36,980 nt of DNA, from the NCBI GenBank assembly GCA_903925075.1, contig CAIYDQ010000300.1, positions 1-36,980 of the forward strand, written 5' to 3'. How positions within the stretch are numbered: the stretch's first letter is position 1; each line of letters starts with the position of its first letter. This document shows positions 17,927 to 28,568 of the stretch, in pieces. The stretch is from an uncultured Geobacter sp. (lineage in GTDB: Bacteria > Desulfobacterota > Desulfuromonadia > Geobacterales > Geobacteraceae). The translations under genes were made by a program, and so were the position numbers. The notes below the pieces were generated by a model that saw nothing but the letters and a program-made list of their open reading frames with translations, made no database searches and was not told where the DNA came from.

Positions 17927-19990
17927 CTAAGCAAGCGCCGCCCTCACCTTCGCCAACAGCTCATGCGGCGTCACCGGCTTGGAGATGTAATCCACCCCCT
18001 TTTCCGCCCCCCCCTTCTCGTTGACGATGTCGGCCGCATAGCCGCTGGCGAAGAGCACCGGCACGGTCGCTCCTGACCTGCGGATACCCTGGTAGACCTC
18101 CTTGCCGTTCGCCTTGGGCATGACGACGTCCAGAATCAGCAGCTTGATCTGGTCCTTGTGGCGCCCAAACTGGGCCAGCGCGTCCTCGCCGTCGACGGCC
18201 TCGACCACCGTGTAGCCGAAGGCCCGGAGCGTGTGCGCCAGGAACTTTCTCACATCCTGATCATCCTCGGCCACGAGAATGGTCTCGGTCCCTCCCACCG
18301 GAGCAGGCGACACGGCCAACCCCTTCCGGTCGCCCTGCGCATCGATCAGCTTAAAATAGATCTTGAAGGTGGTTCCCCGCCCCGGCTCGCTCTGGACGCT
18401 GATCTCCCCGTTATGCTGCTTGACGATGCCGTACGCCATGGAAAGCCCGAGCCCGGTCCCCTTGCCGACCTCCTTGGTGGTGAAAAAAGGCTCGAAGATC
18501 TTCTGCCTGACCGCCTCCTCCATCCCCGTCCCGGTATCCGAGACCGAGAGCACGGCGTACTGCCCGGGCTCCAGCACGGGCCCCGGAAAGGTCGCGCTCA
18601 CCTCGAGGCGCTCGGTCTCGATCAGCAGCACCCCTCCCTCGGGCATGGCGTCGCGCGCGTTGGCGGCCAGATTCACGATCAACTGCTCGATCTGGCCGCT
18701 GTCCACGTTGACCACCAGATCCTGGGGGGCCAGCACGGTCTTGAATTCGATGTCCGCGCCGATGATGCGCAGCAGGAATTTATCGATCTTCCTGACGATG
18801 TCGTTGAGGCGTTCGGGACCCGGCTCGATGACCTGCTTGCGGCTGAAGGAAAGCAGATTCTTGGTGAGGGCGGCCGCCCGCTCCGAGGCGGACAGGATAT
18901 CCTGCACGTACGGGGTGAGCGCATGCCCCTCCCCCAGTTGCATGCCGAGGATGTTGCCAAAACCGATGATCACGGTGAGGATGTTGTTGAAATCGTGGGC
19001 TATCCCCCCGGCCAGGTTCCCCAGCGCCTCCATCTTCTGGGACTGCCGCAACTGCTCGCCGAGCTTCTTGCGGTCGGTGATGTCGCGCCCCTCCGGAATC
19101 AGCAGCACCACCGTCCCCTGCTCGTCGCGCACCGGCTTGATGGAAAAATCGAAGTAGTGGAGGCTGTCGTCGCCGGCCCTGTGAGTGATCTCGAAACGCG
19201 CCAGTTCTCCAGCCGCGGCCCTGGCGACCGCCTCCCGCAGACGGGACTTCAACTCCGCGTTGTGGGTCCACCAGGGAGATTCCCAAAAGAGCTTGTTGAT
19301 CAGGGCGGATTCCTCCAGGCCGCAGAACTCCAGCGAGGTCCGGTTGGACTCGAGCAGCGTGCCGGCCGGCGTCATCAGCCCCATGAGCTGAAAAGAGTGG
19401 TCGAAGATGGCGTGGAATCTCCTCTCGCTCTCGCGCAGCGCCACTTCGGTCTGCCGGTGCTCGGCTATCTCCTTGCGCAGCTCCCGGTTCGCCTCCTCCA
19501 GTTGCAGGGTGCGCTCGTCCACCCGCTCCTCCAGCGAATCGCGGGACGCCTTCAGTTCCTTGGCCAGTTTCCTCAGCCGCAGATGCACCCCTACCCGAGC
19601 CAGCACCTCTTCTCTTTGGAAGGGCTTGGTGATGTAATCCACCACCCCGGCGTCGAAGCCTCGCAGCTTGTGCTCGGTCTCGGCCAGGGCGGTCATGCAA
19701 ATCACCGGTATCTCTTTGGTGCTCTCCGACGCCTTCAGCCTGCGGCAGGTCTCGTAACCGTCGATCCCGGGCATCATGATGTCGAGCAGGATCAGGTCCG
19801 GCTGGGCGTACTGCGCCCTTTGCACCCCGCTTTCGCCGTCCTCGGCGGCCAGGATGGTGTAGTTGAACTCCTCCAGGAACTCGGTCATGATGGCGAGGTT
19901 GTTGGCGTCGTCGTCTATTATCAGCACGGACGACTCCCCCTCGCTCCCCTTGGCTGTCCCTTTCATCTTGGTGTCCATCCCCTCTCCCAT
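17927..19990 (-). CDS. Soluble hybrid histidine kinase with receiver domains at both ends
   Basis: A 687-residue cytoplasmic signalling protein. Domain order: N-terminal receiver (about 20-140, phospho-acceptor Asp70 in LILLDIMMPG), a coiled coil (about 140-190), a PAS domain (about 190-310), HisKA-type dimerisation domain with His332 in GGIAHDFNNIL, HATPase (about 430-550, with DTGTGM and GTGLGLSMAYG), and a C-terminal receiver (about 568-687, Asp621 in LLILDVVMPK). There are no membrane segments. The double-receiver layout suggests a phosphorelay node that takes input from another kinase. The upstream membrane kinase gene ends 72 bases before it on the same strand and is the obvious candidate partner. 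An alternative start four codons downstream is possible, since both have purine-rich upstream sequence. Confidence 0.9.
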   Translation of the reverse strand: MGEGMDTKMKGTAKGSEGESSVLIIDDDANNLAIMTEFLEEFNYTILAAEDGESGVQRAQYAQPDLILLDIMMPGIDGYETCRRLKASESTKEIPVICMTALAETEHKLRGFDAGVVDYITKPFQREEVLARVGVHLRLRKLAKELKASRDSLEERVDERTLQLEEANRELRKEIAEHRQTEVALRESERRFHAIFDHSFQLMGLMTPAGTLLESNRTSLEFCGLEESALINKLFWESPWWTHNAELKSRLREAVARAAAGELARFEITHRAGDDSLHYFDFSIKPVRDEQGTVVLLIPEGRDITDRKKLGEQLRQSQKMEALGNLAGGIAHDFNNILTVIIGFGNILGMQLGEGHALTPYVQDILSASERAAALTKNLLSFSRKQVIEPGPERLNDIVRKIDKFLLRIIGADIEFKTVLAPQDLVVNVDSGQIEQLIVNLAANARDAMPEGGVLLIETERLEVSATFPGPVLEPGQYAVLSVSDTGTGMEEAVRQKIFEPFFTTKEVGKGTGLGLSMAYGIVKQHNGEISVQSEPGRGTTFKIYFKLIDAQGDRKGLAVSPAPVGGTETILVAEDDQDVRKFLAHTLRAFGYTVVEAVDGEDALAQFGRHKDQIKLLILDVVMPKANGKEVYQGIRRSGATVPVLFASGYAADIVNEKGGAEKGVDYISKPVTPHELLAKVRAALA

Positions 19991-20062
19991 CCCATCCCCT
20001 CTCCCTCGTGCCGTTTGCCGCTGCCTGCTCGCGCCGACCGGCGGCTGCGTCGTTTACAACCG

Positions 20063-22372
<2,310 letters not shown>

Positions 22373-22453
22373 GGGCGGATCCCTCTCGCGCTTAACGCCA
22401 GGTGCGGGAAAAGCGCCGCAGGAAGCGGCGGGCTCCGTCGCATCGAAGTCATC

Positions 22454-23338
22454 TTACTGGTACACCCGTTTGGCCATGCGCACGATCTCCCGGGGCAACT
22501 GGATGCCCATGCGCGAGGCGGTGGAGGCGTTCAAGTACATGAAGTACTTCCGGGGAGGAGACGGCGGGGCCTGCCCCAGGCTGCCGCCGTCCAGCACCTT
22601 GGCGGCCGCCTCGCCGATCAGTTTCCCGACGTTGACCGTGTCGACCACCAGGGCCACCAGGGCGCCCTCCCGGACGTTTTGCTCCGAGATCCCCATCAGC
22701 GGGATTTTCTTTTGGAAGGAGACCAGAAAGGCCTCGTCCATGGCGGCCGGAGTCAAAAGCGAGCTGTCCGGCAGCAGCAGGATGGCATCGGCCTCGTCCA
22801 TCTGCCGCACCGCGGCCACGAACTCCAGGCTATTTCTGACCCCGAAGACGCTCTGCGACGGGACATCCCCCCGGGCCAGGACGTTCAGTTGGCTGCGGGT
22901 TCCCACCACCGCCATCTTTTTGATGGAGTGCAGGTAGCTTCTGATCAGCTCCGCATACTCCCTGGCCGGCGTGGCCATGTAAAAGCCGGTGGTGTTCGGC
23001 CTGGTCACCACGGGCGGGACCACGACCAGGTCGTAGATGACCGGGATGGAGGAGGGAAGACGCAGCGCCTCGTCCAGGGCGCTCTTGCCCAAGGCCACCA
23101 CGACCTTGGCGTCCTCCTTTTCCACCATGGCCAGCAGCTTCCCCTTGACTTCCGAGGGCGAAACCAGGCGGACGGGGGCGGTGAGCGTCTTCCTTATGCC
23201 CGAGACGATTTCGGCGACCGGCCTCAACTGACTGTCGCAGACGATCAGCACGTCCGCCGCCTGAGCGCAGGGTGCGCCCGACAGGAGCGCGCAGAGCAAA
23301 GACAACCAAAAAACGAGTGCGGCGAATGAGAGCGGCAT
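22454..23338 (-). CDS. Periplasmic ABC-type substrate-binding protein (ABC_sub_bind-like)
   Basis: With the ATG at 23338, the 294-residue product starts with a signal peptide (MPLSFAALVFWLSLLCALLS, cleavage expected after AQA at about residue 27). A two-lobed periplasmic-binding-like domain follows, containing VLIVCDSQLRPVAEIVSG, KVVVALGKSALDEA and ADAILLLPDSSLL. This resembles the ABC_sub_bind (PF04392) family. No ABC permease or ATPase gene is adjacent. It is followed instead by two hybrid histidine kinases, so it may be a sensory binding protein. The open frame runs 24 codons further upstream, but the chosen start gives a clean signal peptide and has an AAAGGG box close by. Confidence 0.8.
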   Translation of the reverse strand: MPLSFAALVFWLSLLCALLSGAPCAQAADVLIVCDSQLRPVAEIVSGIRKTLTAPVRLVSPSEVKGKLLAMVEKEDAKVVVALGKSALDEALRLPSSIPVIYDLVVVPPVVTRPNTTGFYMATPAREYAELIRSYLHSIKKMAVVGTRSQLNVLARGDVPSQSVFGVRNSLEFVAAVRQMDEADAILLLPDSSLLTPAAMDEAFLVSFQKKIPLMGISEQNVREGALVALVVDTVNVGKLIGEAAAKVLDGGSLGQAPPSPPRKYFMYLNASTASRMGIQLPREIVRMAKRVYQ

Positions 23339-23535
23339 GTACCCTTTTTCCCTGATTTGGAGTTGACGAAACGACTGCGCAGAGCGAACGTATGAGGCGG
23401 TTCGGGCCACACGGCACGATTAGCACGGGCTGAAAATATCCGGCCACTATAGGGGGAACAGAGGCAATATTCAACAAAAATGCGTGCAATGACGGGGTCG
23501 CGTAAAAAAATGTAGACAAATGTAACATTTTACGC

Positions 23536-23563
23536 TTGACAAAGGTTTGGTCCAGGGTTTAAT
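23536..23563 (+). promoter_or_regulatory. Strong sigma-70-type promoter of the geopeptide-like cassette
   Basis: Consensus TTGACA (23536-23541), a 16-base spacer and TTTAAT (23558-23563, five of six matches). It lies about 80 bases upstream of the precursor peptide start. An AT-rich segment with TGTAACATTTTACG just before it could hold an operator. Confidence 0.65.
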
Positions 23564-23642
23564 GTGACACACTTCATTACATATTGGGATTTGCGATAGC
23601 TCCCCAAATGGAATATCACTCAAAAAGGAGAATAAAAAAACA

Positions 23643-23741
23643 ATGGAAAACGTAACTTTGGTAGTGCTGGAAGAAGGAACCGAACTGACCCTCGACGGAC
23701 CAATGAGCTGCTGCATCATGAGCATCGCGGATATGATCTAA
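23643..23741 (+). CDS. Geopeptide-like RiPP precursor peptide (32 residues)
   Basis: A short ORF of 33 codons including the stop. An AAGGAG Shine-Dalgarno (23625-23630) lies 12 bases upstream, a near-consensus promoter about 80 bases upstream, and a terminator-like hairpin directly downstream. The N-terminal leader-like part is acidic and rich in Val, Leu and Glu (MENVTLVVLEEG). The C-terminal part is hydrophobic with adjacent cysteines and several Met (GPMSCCIMSIADMI). A radical SAM/SPASM protein resembling the geopeptide maturases follows 211 bases downstream. I recall NCBI family names for 'geopeptide' systems in Geobacter, but I cannot verify membership. The chemistry is unknown; cysteine-linked thioether formation, as in other SPASM systems, is a reasonable inference. 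The ORF is too short for standard length cut-offs and could easily be missed. Confidence 0.75.
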   Translation: MENVTLVVLEEGTELTLDGPMSCCIMSIADMI

Positions 23742-23760
23742 GCGCAGCGCGTTCGCGTTC

Positions 23761-23786
23761 AAAAGGGGAGCATACACTCCCCTTTT
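23761..23786 (+). terminator. Terminator-like hairpin between precursor and maturase
   Basis: A 10-base perfect stem, aaaaggggag (23761-23770) with ctcccctttt (23777-23786), around a 6-base loop, 19 bases after the precursor stop. The T tract is within the stem and continues weakly (cgttt). Partial termination here would give more precursor than maturase, as is common in RiPP loci. Confidence 0.75.
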
Positions 23787-23952
23787 CGTTTAAAACCCGC
23801 ACGAATCCCCTCTCTTCGGAACCTGCAGAGCAAAAACCCACTCGGCGACTCTCAAAGCCGCTACCGCCCGACTCCTCTGTTGAAGTCCCAAGCATTAAAG
23901 CATCCGTGCAGGGCGAAAGGTGTCCCCATGGATTTACAGGGAAAAAACCGTC

Positions 23953-25253
23953 ATGAGACTGTCGCGCTATCTAAAAATCTACCCCTGTCCGGACCAGCCG
24001 GACCAAAGCCTTCTTTACTCGACCAAGCGCTCGGCCTTGCTGCAACTCCCCGAGGCAACGCTGCAAGCCGTCCTGGACGGCACCGTTGCCGGAGCCGACC
24101 GCGATGCGCTGGCTCGCTTGGGCTTTCTGGTTCCCGACGCGGAGGCGGAGCGCCTCGAGATGCGCGACATCTTCGTCAACGCCAACAAATCGCGCCGCCA
24201 GTTCAACGCCGTCGTGGTCCTGAACCTCGACTGCAACCTGGCATGCGGCTATTGCTACGAGGACAACTTCCGCGGCAATTTTTACATGTCCTCCGATACG
24301 GCCGAACTGTTGGTGGAAACCGTGATCAGCGGCCACATGGAAAAGGGCCACGACGCGCTCCTTTCTTTTTATGGCGGCGAACCGCTCCTCGGCATAGGGC
24401 TGATCAAGGATATCGCGGGCCGTCTTTTGGCCGCTGCGGCTCGAACAGGGACCAAGTTCAGTTTTTCCCTGGTCACCAATGGCACACTGCTCACCAGAGA
24501 GCTGGTACAAGAGCTTAAGCCGCTGGGACTCACCGGAGCAAAAGTGACCCTGGACGGCCCCCGCGAGACCCACGACGCGAGCCGCCCCTTTGCTTCCGGA
24601 AGCGGCAGCTTCGACGCCATCCTCGACAACGTCGCTCAAATTTGCGACCTTATCAGATTGAACCTCGGCGGCAATTTCACTCGGGAAAACTATCGGTCGT
24701 TCCCTGCGCTTTTGGATTGCCTGGCAGCCCGAGGAGTCACTCCCACAAGGTGGCTAAAATGCAATTCGCGCCGGTTGTGAAAAAATCCGGCGACAGCGGC
24801 GCAACCGACTTCGGCGGGGACTGCGTCTGTTCCTACGAGCCGTGGCTGGTGGAGGCGAGCCTTTACTTACGCGAGGAGACCCTGAAACGCGGCTACGCCG
24901 CGCCGAAAATACAAATCTCGGCGTGCATGGTGGAATACGACAGCAGCATCGTCGTCAACTACGACGGCTCCATCTATAAATGCCCGGCTTTCATGTCCCA
25001 TGACTCCCTGCGCATCGGCACTCTGCAGGAAGGGATAAAAGAGTACCGCGCATCTCACAACATGGATGTATGGAAGAAGGACGAATGCCTGGACTGCGCC
25101 TATCTCCCCATCTGTTTCGGCGGCTGCCGGCAGATGACGCTGTTGCGCACCGGCGCCATAGGCGAGGTGGACTGCAGGAAGGAATTCTACGATCTCTCCC
25201 TGGAAAAGATCATAAAGCAGGACCTGCAATATCGTTCACGCCCCAAGTCGTAG
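23953..25253 (+). pseudogene. Radical SAM/SPASM peptide maturase (geopeptide maturase-like), broken by one frameshift
   Basis: The first part (23953 to about 24747) has the radical SAM Cys94-x3-Cys98-x2-Cys101 motif (DCNLACGYCYED), the GGEP glycine motif (SFYGGEPLLG) and SLVTNGTLL. The second part, in another frame and ending at 25253, carries the SPASM auxiliary-cluster cysteines: GGDCVCSYEPW, SIYKCPAFMSH, ECLDCAYLPICFGGCRQM and VDCRKEFYD. The frame changes at about 24741-24750 (actcccacaagg). Adding one base there, for example C in the CCC run, gives an uninterrupted protein of 433 residues. It would join cluster iron-sulfur centres to modify the 32-residue precursor encoded just upstream. 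Either the gene is a recent pseudogene or the base is missing from the assembly. I chose ATG 23953 (MRLSRYLKIYP) over a GTG start 33 bases upstream, on similarity to maturases I recall. Confidence 0.8.
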
Positions 25254-25273
25254 TTCGGGCTGCATGTCGGCAT

Positions 25274-25311
25274 AAAAAAGTCCCCCTTGATTGGAAAAGG
25301 GGGACTTTTTT
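25274..25311 (+). terminator. Terminator of the geopeptide-like cassette
   Basis: A near-perfect 15-base stem (aaaaaagtccccctt, 25274-25288, pairing with 25297-25311) around an 8-base loop, ending in TTTTTT. It begins 20 bases after the maturase stop. The symmetric A/T flanks would let it act in both directions. Confidence 0.92.
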
Positions 25312-25325
25312 CGTGAAGTAAATAT

Positions 25326-25531
25326 CCACGCCCAAAGGACGTGGCTTTAAAATCTGCCCCCTAGAAGGGGGCTACGCACCACCGGTCCAGTATTGTTGCT
25401 GCAGTAATTCTTGGCATTGGTCGAACCCATGCGCTAGACCTTTCCTGATATCAAAAAGATCAGGTATTTATCTGCAAAAAAGCGTAATTCAGGCAGAGCC
25501 ATCTGTCTCTGACCACGCCCAGAGGACGTGG
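25326..25531. mobile_element. IS200/IS605-like hairpin pair, probable non-autonomous remnant
   Basis: Two near-identical direct copies of a 19-base hairpin (ccacgcccaaaggacgtgg at 25326-25344; ccacgcccagaggacgtgg at 25513-25531) bracket about 170 bases without an ORF. Two more hairpins lie inside: gccccc...gggggc (25356-25372) and cctgat...atcagg (25444-25464). Subterminal imperfect hairpins of this kind (CCACGTCCTTTGGGCGTGG on the other strand) are typical of IS200/IS605-type ends, and no transposase or TnpB is present. The structured interior could also be the remains of a TnpB-associated guide RNA; that is speculative. It sits exactly in the convergent gap between the maturase and the TonB-dependent receptor. 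Confidence 0.45.
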
Positions 25532-25581
25532 GTTTTTAAGGCTTACTAAAAGCGATGCCGACATCGGCGGCATAACCCTCT

Positions 25582-27639
25582 TTAGAAAGCGAACCTGAAC
25601 CCTCCCTCGAGCCACCTGCCGGGGTTGGGCGTGGAAGCCACCGTGTAGTAGGCGCCACTGAAAATGTTATGCACCGACAAGAAGGCGGCTATGGTCGTAT
25701 CCTTGGAGAGCATGAATTTTTTGGTGACGGTCGCATCCCAAATAAAGGTGTCGTATTTGGCGCCTTGAGACGCGTCCTGATTCCACCAGACATAATTCCC
25801 AAAAAGCTGAGCGACGATGGACTTGCGGTCGTCGTACTTGATGCCGATCTGGTACGAGTAATTCACCATGGCTTGCGGACTCGAACTGGCTATGTGGACA
25901 AACGAATTGGCGGCCTTGAGAGACACGTTGTAGACGGGAACCGTCTCCAAATCCAGTTCGTAGCCTTGGCGTATCACCTTTCCCTGGTTTACCGCCACCT
26001 TGAATGGCCTCTGTGTCGGCACAGGCACGATCACCAGCTCGTCGTCCGAATCGTGCCTGAAAAGAGTCGCTTTCGCGTTCAGACGATCCATCACCGCGGA
26101 TTCGATGCCGACCTGGTAGGACATGACCGTTTCCGGCTTCAGGCCCGGACTCGGATTGACGAAAAATCCACCTCCCGCGGTATAGCCCAAAGGAGGACTG
26201 GTGAACCCTCGAGCGACCGAGGCGCGGGCTATGGTGTGCTCGCCGAATTCGTAGGTGGCTCCGAGGCTCGGACTTACAAAGCTGCCGCTGACATTGTTTT
26301 GATCAAGCCTTATGCCCGGAGTCACCGCGAATTTGCCAAGGGTCACCGTGTCGTTGGCAAAAAGGCCGAATTTGTTGACGTTCGGGTTCGAGAAGGTTTC
26401 GGCCGACTGGTGGTACTTAGCCTGCACGTACGGCCCGTAATCGACGGTCTGGTCCATGACTCCATAGCTTGCGTCCATGCCCAACACGGCGGTGTGCACG
26501 TCGCCGGAGTAGACAAGCTTCAGGGTTCCGCCTTCGCTTTGATCGTCGGTTTCGGCCCCGCGGTAGGGAGTTCCGGCATAGGCTGGAAGAGCGAAGTTCG
26601 ACGGCAGGCTGGAAGAAAATTTCCAGTCCTGCCGGTAGGTGTAGGCCGAACCCTTCAAACTCAACTCGGAGGTCAGCCTGTAGTCGAAGGAGCCGGTGAC
26701 AAAGAGCGTAGATAGCTTTGAAAACGAGTCGGTAGTGCGCAATGGCGAGGGGTCGTTGCCGCCGTTAAAATAAGGGTTACTGTAGCCTGCGGTGAAAACA
26801 AGGTCCAGGTCGTGACGAGGGGCAACGGCTATCTTTCCGTAAAGGCTGTTCCTTTGGTAGGAGCGGTTGTCGCGCAAGCCGTCCGATTGCTGCCTGCCGG
26901 CAAAGAGGTAATACCCCACCGCCCCTCCTCGTCCGGCAAGTTGGGCGTTATAGTCCTGAGAATTCGCCTCTCCATAGGATGCGCTCACCGTACCGCTGGG
27001 CGCCGTCCGGTCCCCGGCGTTTTTGGTGATGATGTTGATCACCCCCCCGAGCGCGGACCCCCACGCGGAAGACGCCGGTCCCTTGATGATTTCGATGCGC
27101 TCTATGATCTGGACAGGAATGGTAGAGGTTTCCACGCTGTTGCCGGAGAGGAAGTTCAAGGGTACCCCGTCCAGAAGCACCGAGATGTGCTTGTCTTCCC
27201 CGTTCGCGGAGCCCTGGATGTGAGTAAAGGCAGTGGATCCGAAATCCATGCCTCCGAAATCCACGTAGAGACCGGGCACCCGGTTCAGCACCTCGGCAAC
27301 GCTGTGCGCGTTCATGTCCTCGATGTCCTTGGCGGTCACGACCACCATATTCTCCGCCACCTGGGAGATCGGCTTCGCCGTGCGCGTGGCGGTCTGGACG
27401 TACAGCTCTTTCTCCTCCCAGAAAAGGAGCAGTTCCTGGTTGGTCGTATCGGCAACCGCGTCCTCAGCCGGAGAATCGTCCTTCTCCTCCGCCAGAGCGA
27501 AATCGCTCAAAAGCAGCAGGCTGAACACGAGCAGCGCCAACAGCAACCCGCCGGATCTGCCGCGTTCATTCCCCCGGATCATACCGGCTCCGCCTTCCCG
27601 GCAGAACCTGAGAGCGCCCTTAACCTTGCCGTTTGTCAT
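25582..27639 (-). CDS. TonB-dependent outer-membrane receptor
   Basis: A 685-residue outer-membrane protein of the TonB-dependent receptor family, which imports metal chelates, cobalamin or similar ligands using TonB energy. It has an unusually long N-region before the hydrophobic signal core (LLLALLVFSLLLLSDFALA, about residues 32-50). A plug domain follows (about 80-200), with VVVTAKDIEDM, EVLNRVPGLYVDFGG, SVLLDGVPLNF and IERIEIIKGPASSAWGSAL. A beta-barrel then ends in the outer-membrane terminal signature with a last Phe (GGFRFAF). The ATG at 27639 has a strong GGAGGTG 6 bases upstream. The ligand is unknown. It converges on the RiPP cassette, and its leader carries two terminator-like hairpins. 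Confidence 0.92.
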   Translation of the reverse strand: MTNGKVKGALRFCREGGAGMIRGNERGRSGGLLLALLVFSLLLLSDFALAEEKDDSPAEDAVADTTNQELLLFWEEKELYVQTATRTAKPISQVAENMVVVTAKDIEDMNAHSVAEVLNRVPGLYVDFGGMDFGSTAFTHIQGSANGEDKHISVLLDGVPLNFLSGNSVETSTIPVQIIERIEIIKGPASSAWGSALGGVINIITKNAGDRTAPSGTVSASYGEANSQDYNAQLAGRGGAVGYYLFAGRQQSDGLRDNRSYQRNSLYGKIAVAPRHDLDLVFTAGYSNPYFNGGNDPSPLRTTDSFSKLSTLFVTGSFDYRLTSELSLKGSAYTYRQDWKFSSSLPSNFALPAYAGTPYRGAETDDQSEGGTLKLVYSGDVHTAVLGMDASYGVMDQTVDYGPYVQAKYHQSAETFSNPNVNKFGLFANDTVTLGKFAVTPGIRLDQNNVSGSFVSPSLGATYEFGEHTIARASVARGFTSPPLGYTAGGGFFVNPSPGLKPETVMSYQVGIESAVMDRLNAKATLFRHDSDDELVIVPVPTQRPFKVAVNQGKVIRQGYELDLETVPVYNVSLKAANSFVHIASSSPQAMVNYSYQIGIKYDDRKSIVAQLFGNYVWWNQDASQGAKYDTFIWDATVTKKFMLSKDTTIAAFLSVHNIFSGAYYTVASTPNPGRWLEGGFRFAF

Positions 27640-27656
27640 TTCGCACCTCCACTCAT

Positions 27657-27742
27657 AAAAACTACGGTCCTGCGCCAGTGAAGCCGATCGGTCCGTAGAA
27701 ATAACAAAAACCGTCCCGCCAGTTTACGCCTGGCCTGAACGG
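27657..27742 (-). promoter_or_regulatory. Attenuator-like leader of the TonB-dependent receptor
   Basis: Read on the minus strand, two hairpins precede the gene. The first (27742-27711) pairs CCGT/ACGG and GCCAG/CTGGC and is followed by TTTTTG. The second (27698-27662) pairs CTACGG/CCGTAG and is followed by TTTTT ending 7 bases before the ribosome site. Two terminator-like structures in a leader suggest conditional transcription termination. I do not recognise a cobalamin, TPP, FMN, SAM or c-di-GMP riboswitch core upstream. Confidence 0.45.
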
Positions 27743-27849
27743 CTCTCTTGTTAATCTTCAGGGTATAACTTCGGGAGATGTTGCATGATCCCCTCTTATA
27801 AAAGCTCGACAGCCAGTCGGTGCCGATAAATTGTCTGAGTAATAGCACG

Positions 27850-28154
27850 CTACTTGCTTCTCTGTCAAATAAGTGGTCGATTATATTGCGCCAATTCCAT
27901 TAGAAAGACGACGATTCCGAGTGCAGACGGACATTTCCGAAGAAGTTCTGCTGCTCAATTTGACCATGATTGGCGGGGGATTTGCGCAGCTTGCTGGTGG
28001 GTTCGCCGTGCCTTGAGGGAGGGACGAGCGGCTTTTATTCTGACTCAGAGGGGACCGATGCCGGGCGAGTCCGCCTCGTCTCCTCGACAATGGCACCGTC
28101 CCGACTCGTCAAGCGGTGTTGCTATTGGGCAGGCTTCTTTGCTATTTTGGAACT
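27850..28154. other. Non-coding gap at the left edge of the restriction-modification island
   Basis: About 300 bases between the receptor leader and vsr. Short open frames are present, but none has a ribosome site or a recognisable product. The stretch from about 27917 to 27990 (gagtgcagacggacatttcc and following) has the look of a decayed insertion-sequence end, but I cannot assign a family. Any promoter for vsr would lie here; I see no good match. Confidence 0.3.
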
Positions 28155-28568
28155 ATGGACACGGTAGACAAGCTAACCCGCAGCAGAATCATGGCCCGCG
28201 TAAGAAGCAAGAACACCGCCCCTGAATTGAAGTTTCGGAAGGGATTGTTCGCCTGCGGGTTTCGCTATCGGATACACGGAAAGTTGCCCGGGAAGCCGGA
28301 CTTGGTGTTTCCGAAGTACCGCGCCGCGATCTTCATCAACGGCTGTTTCTGGCATGGCCATCAAGGCTGCAAGAGATCTCGCCTGCCGTCGACCAACGTC
28401 GATTACTGGGCTAAAAAGATTGCCCGCAACGTGTCTAACGAATCAAACAATATCGGCGCACTGCATGCACTCGGATGGCGGGTGATGGTCGTTTGGGAGT
28501 GCGAGATGGGCGCCGGTCTTCGGACGAAACTGGACGAGGCCGCCGAGTGGCTGAAGTCAGCCGATTAG
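28155..28568 (+). CDS. vsr: Very short patch repair (Vsr) mismatch endonuclease
   Basis: Vsr nicks DNA beside T:G mismatches that arise when 5-methylcytosine deaminates, so it accompanies C5-cytosine methyltransferases. The 137-residue product has the full fold: LTRSRIMARVRSKNTAPE at the N-terminus, LPGKPDLVF with the expected catalytic Asp49, INGCFWHGHQGCK with the catalytic/zinc His and Cys residues, and WECEM with a further zinc Cys116. I chose the ATG at 28155 because it gives the standard Vsr N-terminus; the upstream ribosome site is weak. It is convergent with the DUF4928-type gene and overlaps its 3' end by 12 bases. The methylated site it protects is presumably that of one of the two methyltransferases nearby. 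Confidence 0.93.
   Translation: MDTVDKLTRSRIMARVRSKNTAPELKFRKGLFACGFRYRIHGKLPGKPDLVFPKYRAAIFINGCFWHGHQGCKRSRLPSTNVDYWAKKIARNVSNESNNIGALHALGWRVMVVWECEMGAGLRTKLDEAAEWLKSAD

Noticed and set aside
24735..24755. Programmed frameshift in the radical SAM gene
   Set aside because: There is no slippery heptamer or downstream pseudoknot that I can see, and a missing base explains the change more simply.
27640..27880. Cobalamin riboswitch upstream of the TonB-dependent receptor
   Set aside because: The B12-box and the conserved core elements were not found on the minus strand. Only terminator-like hairpins are supported.
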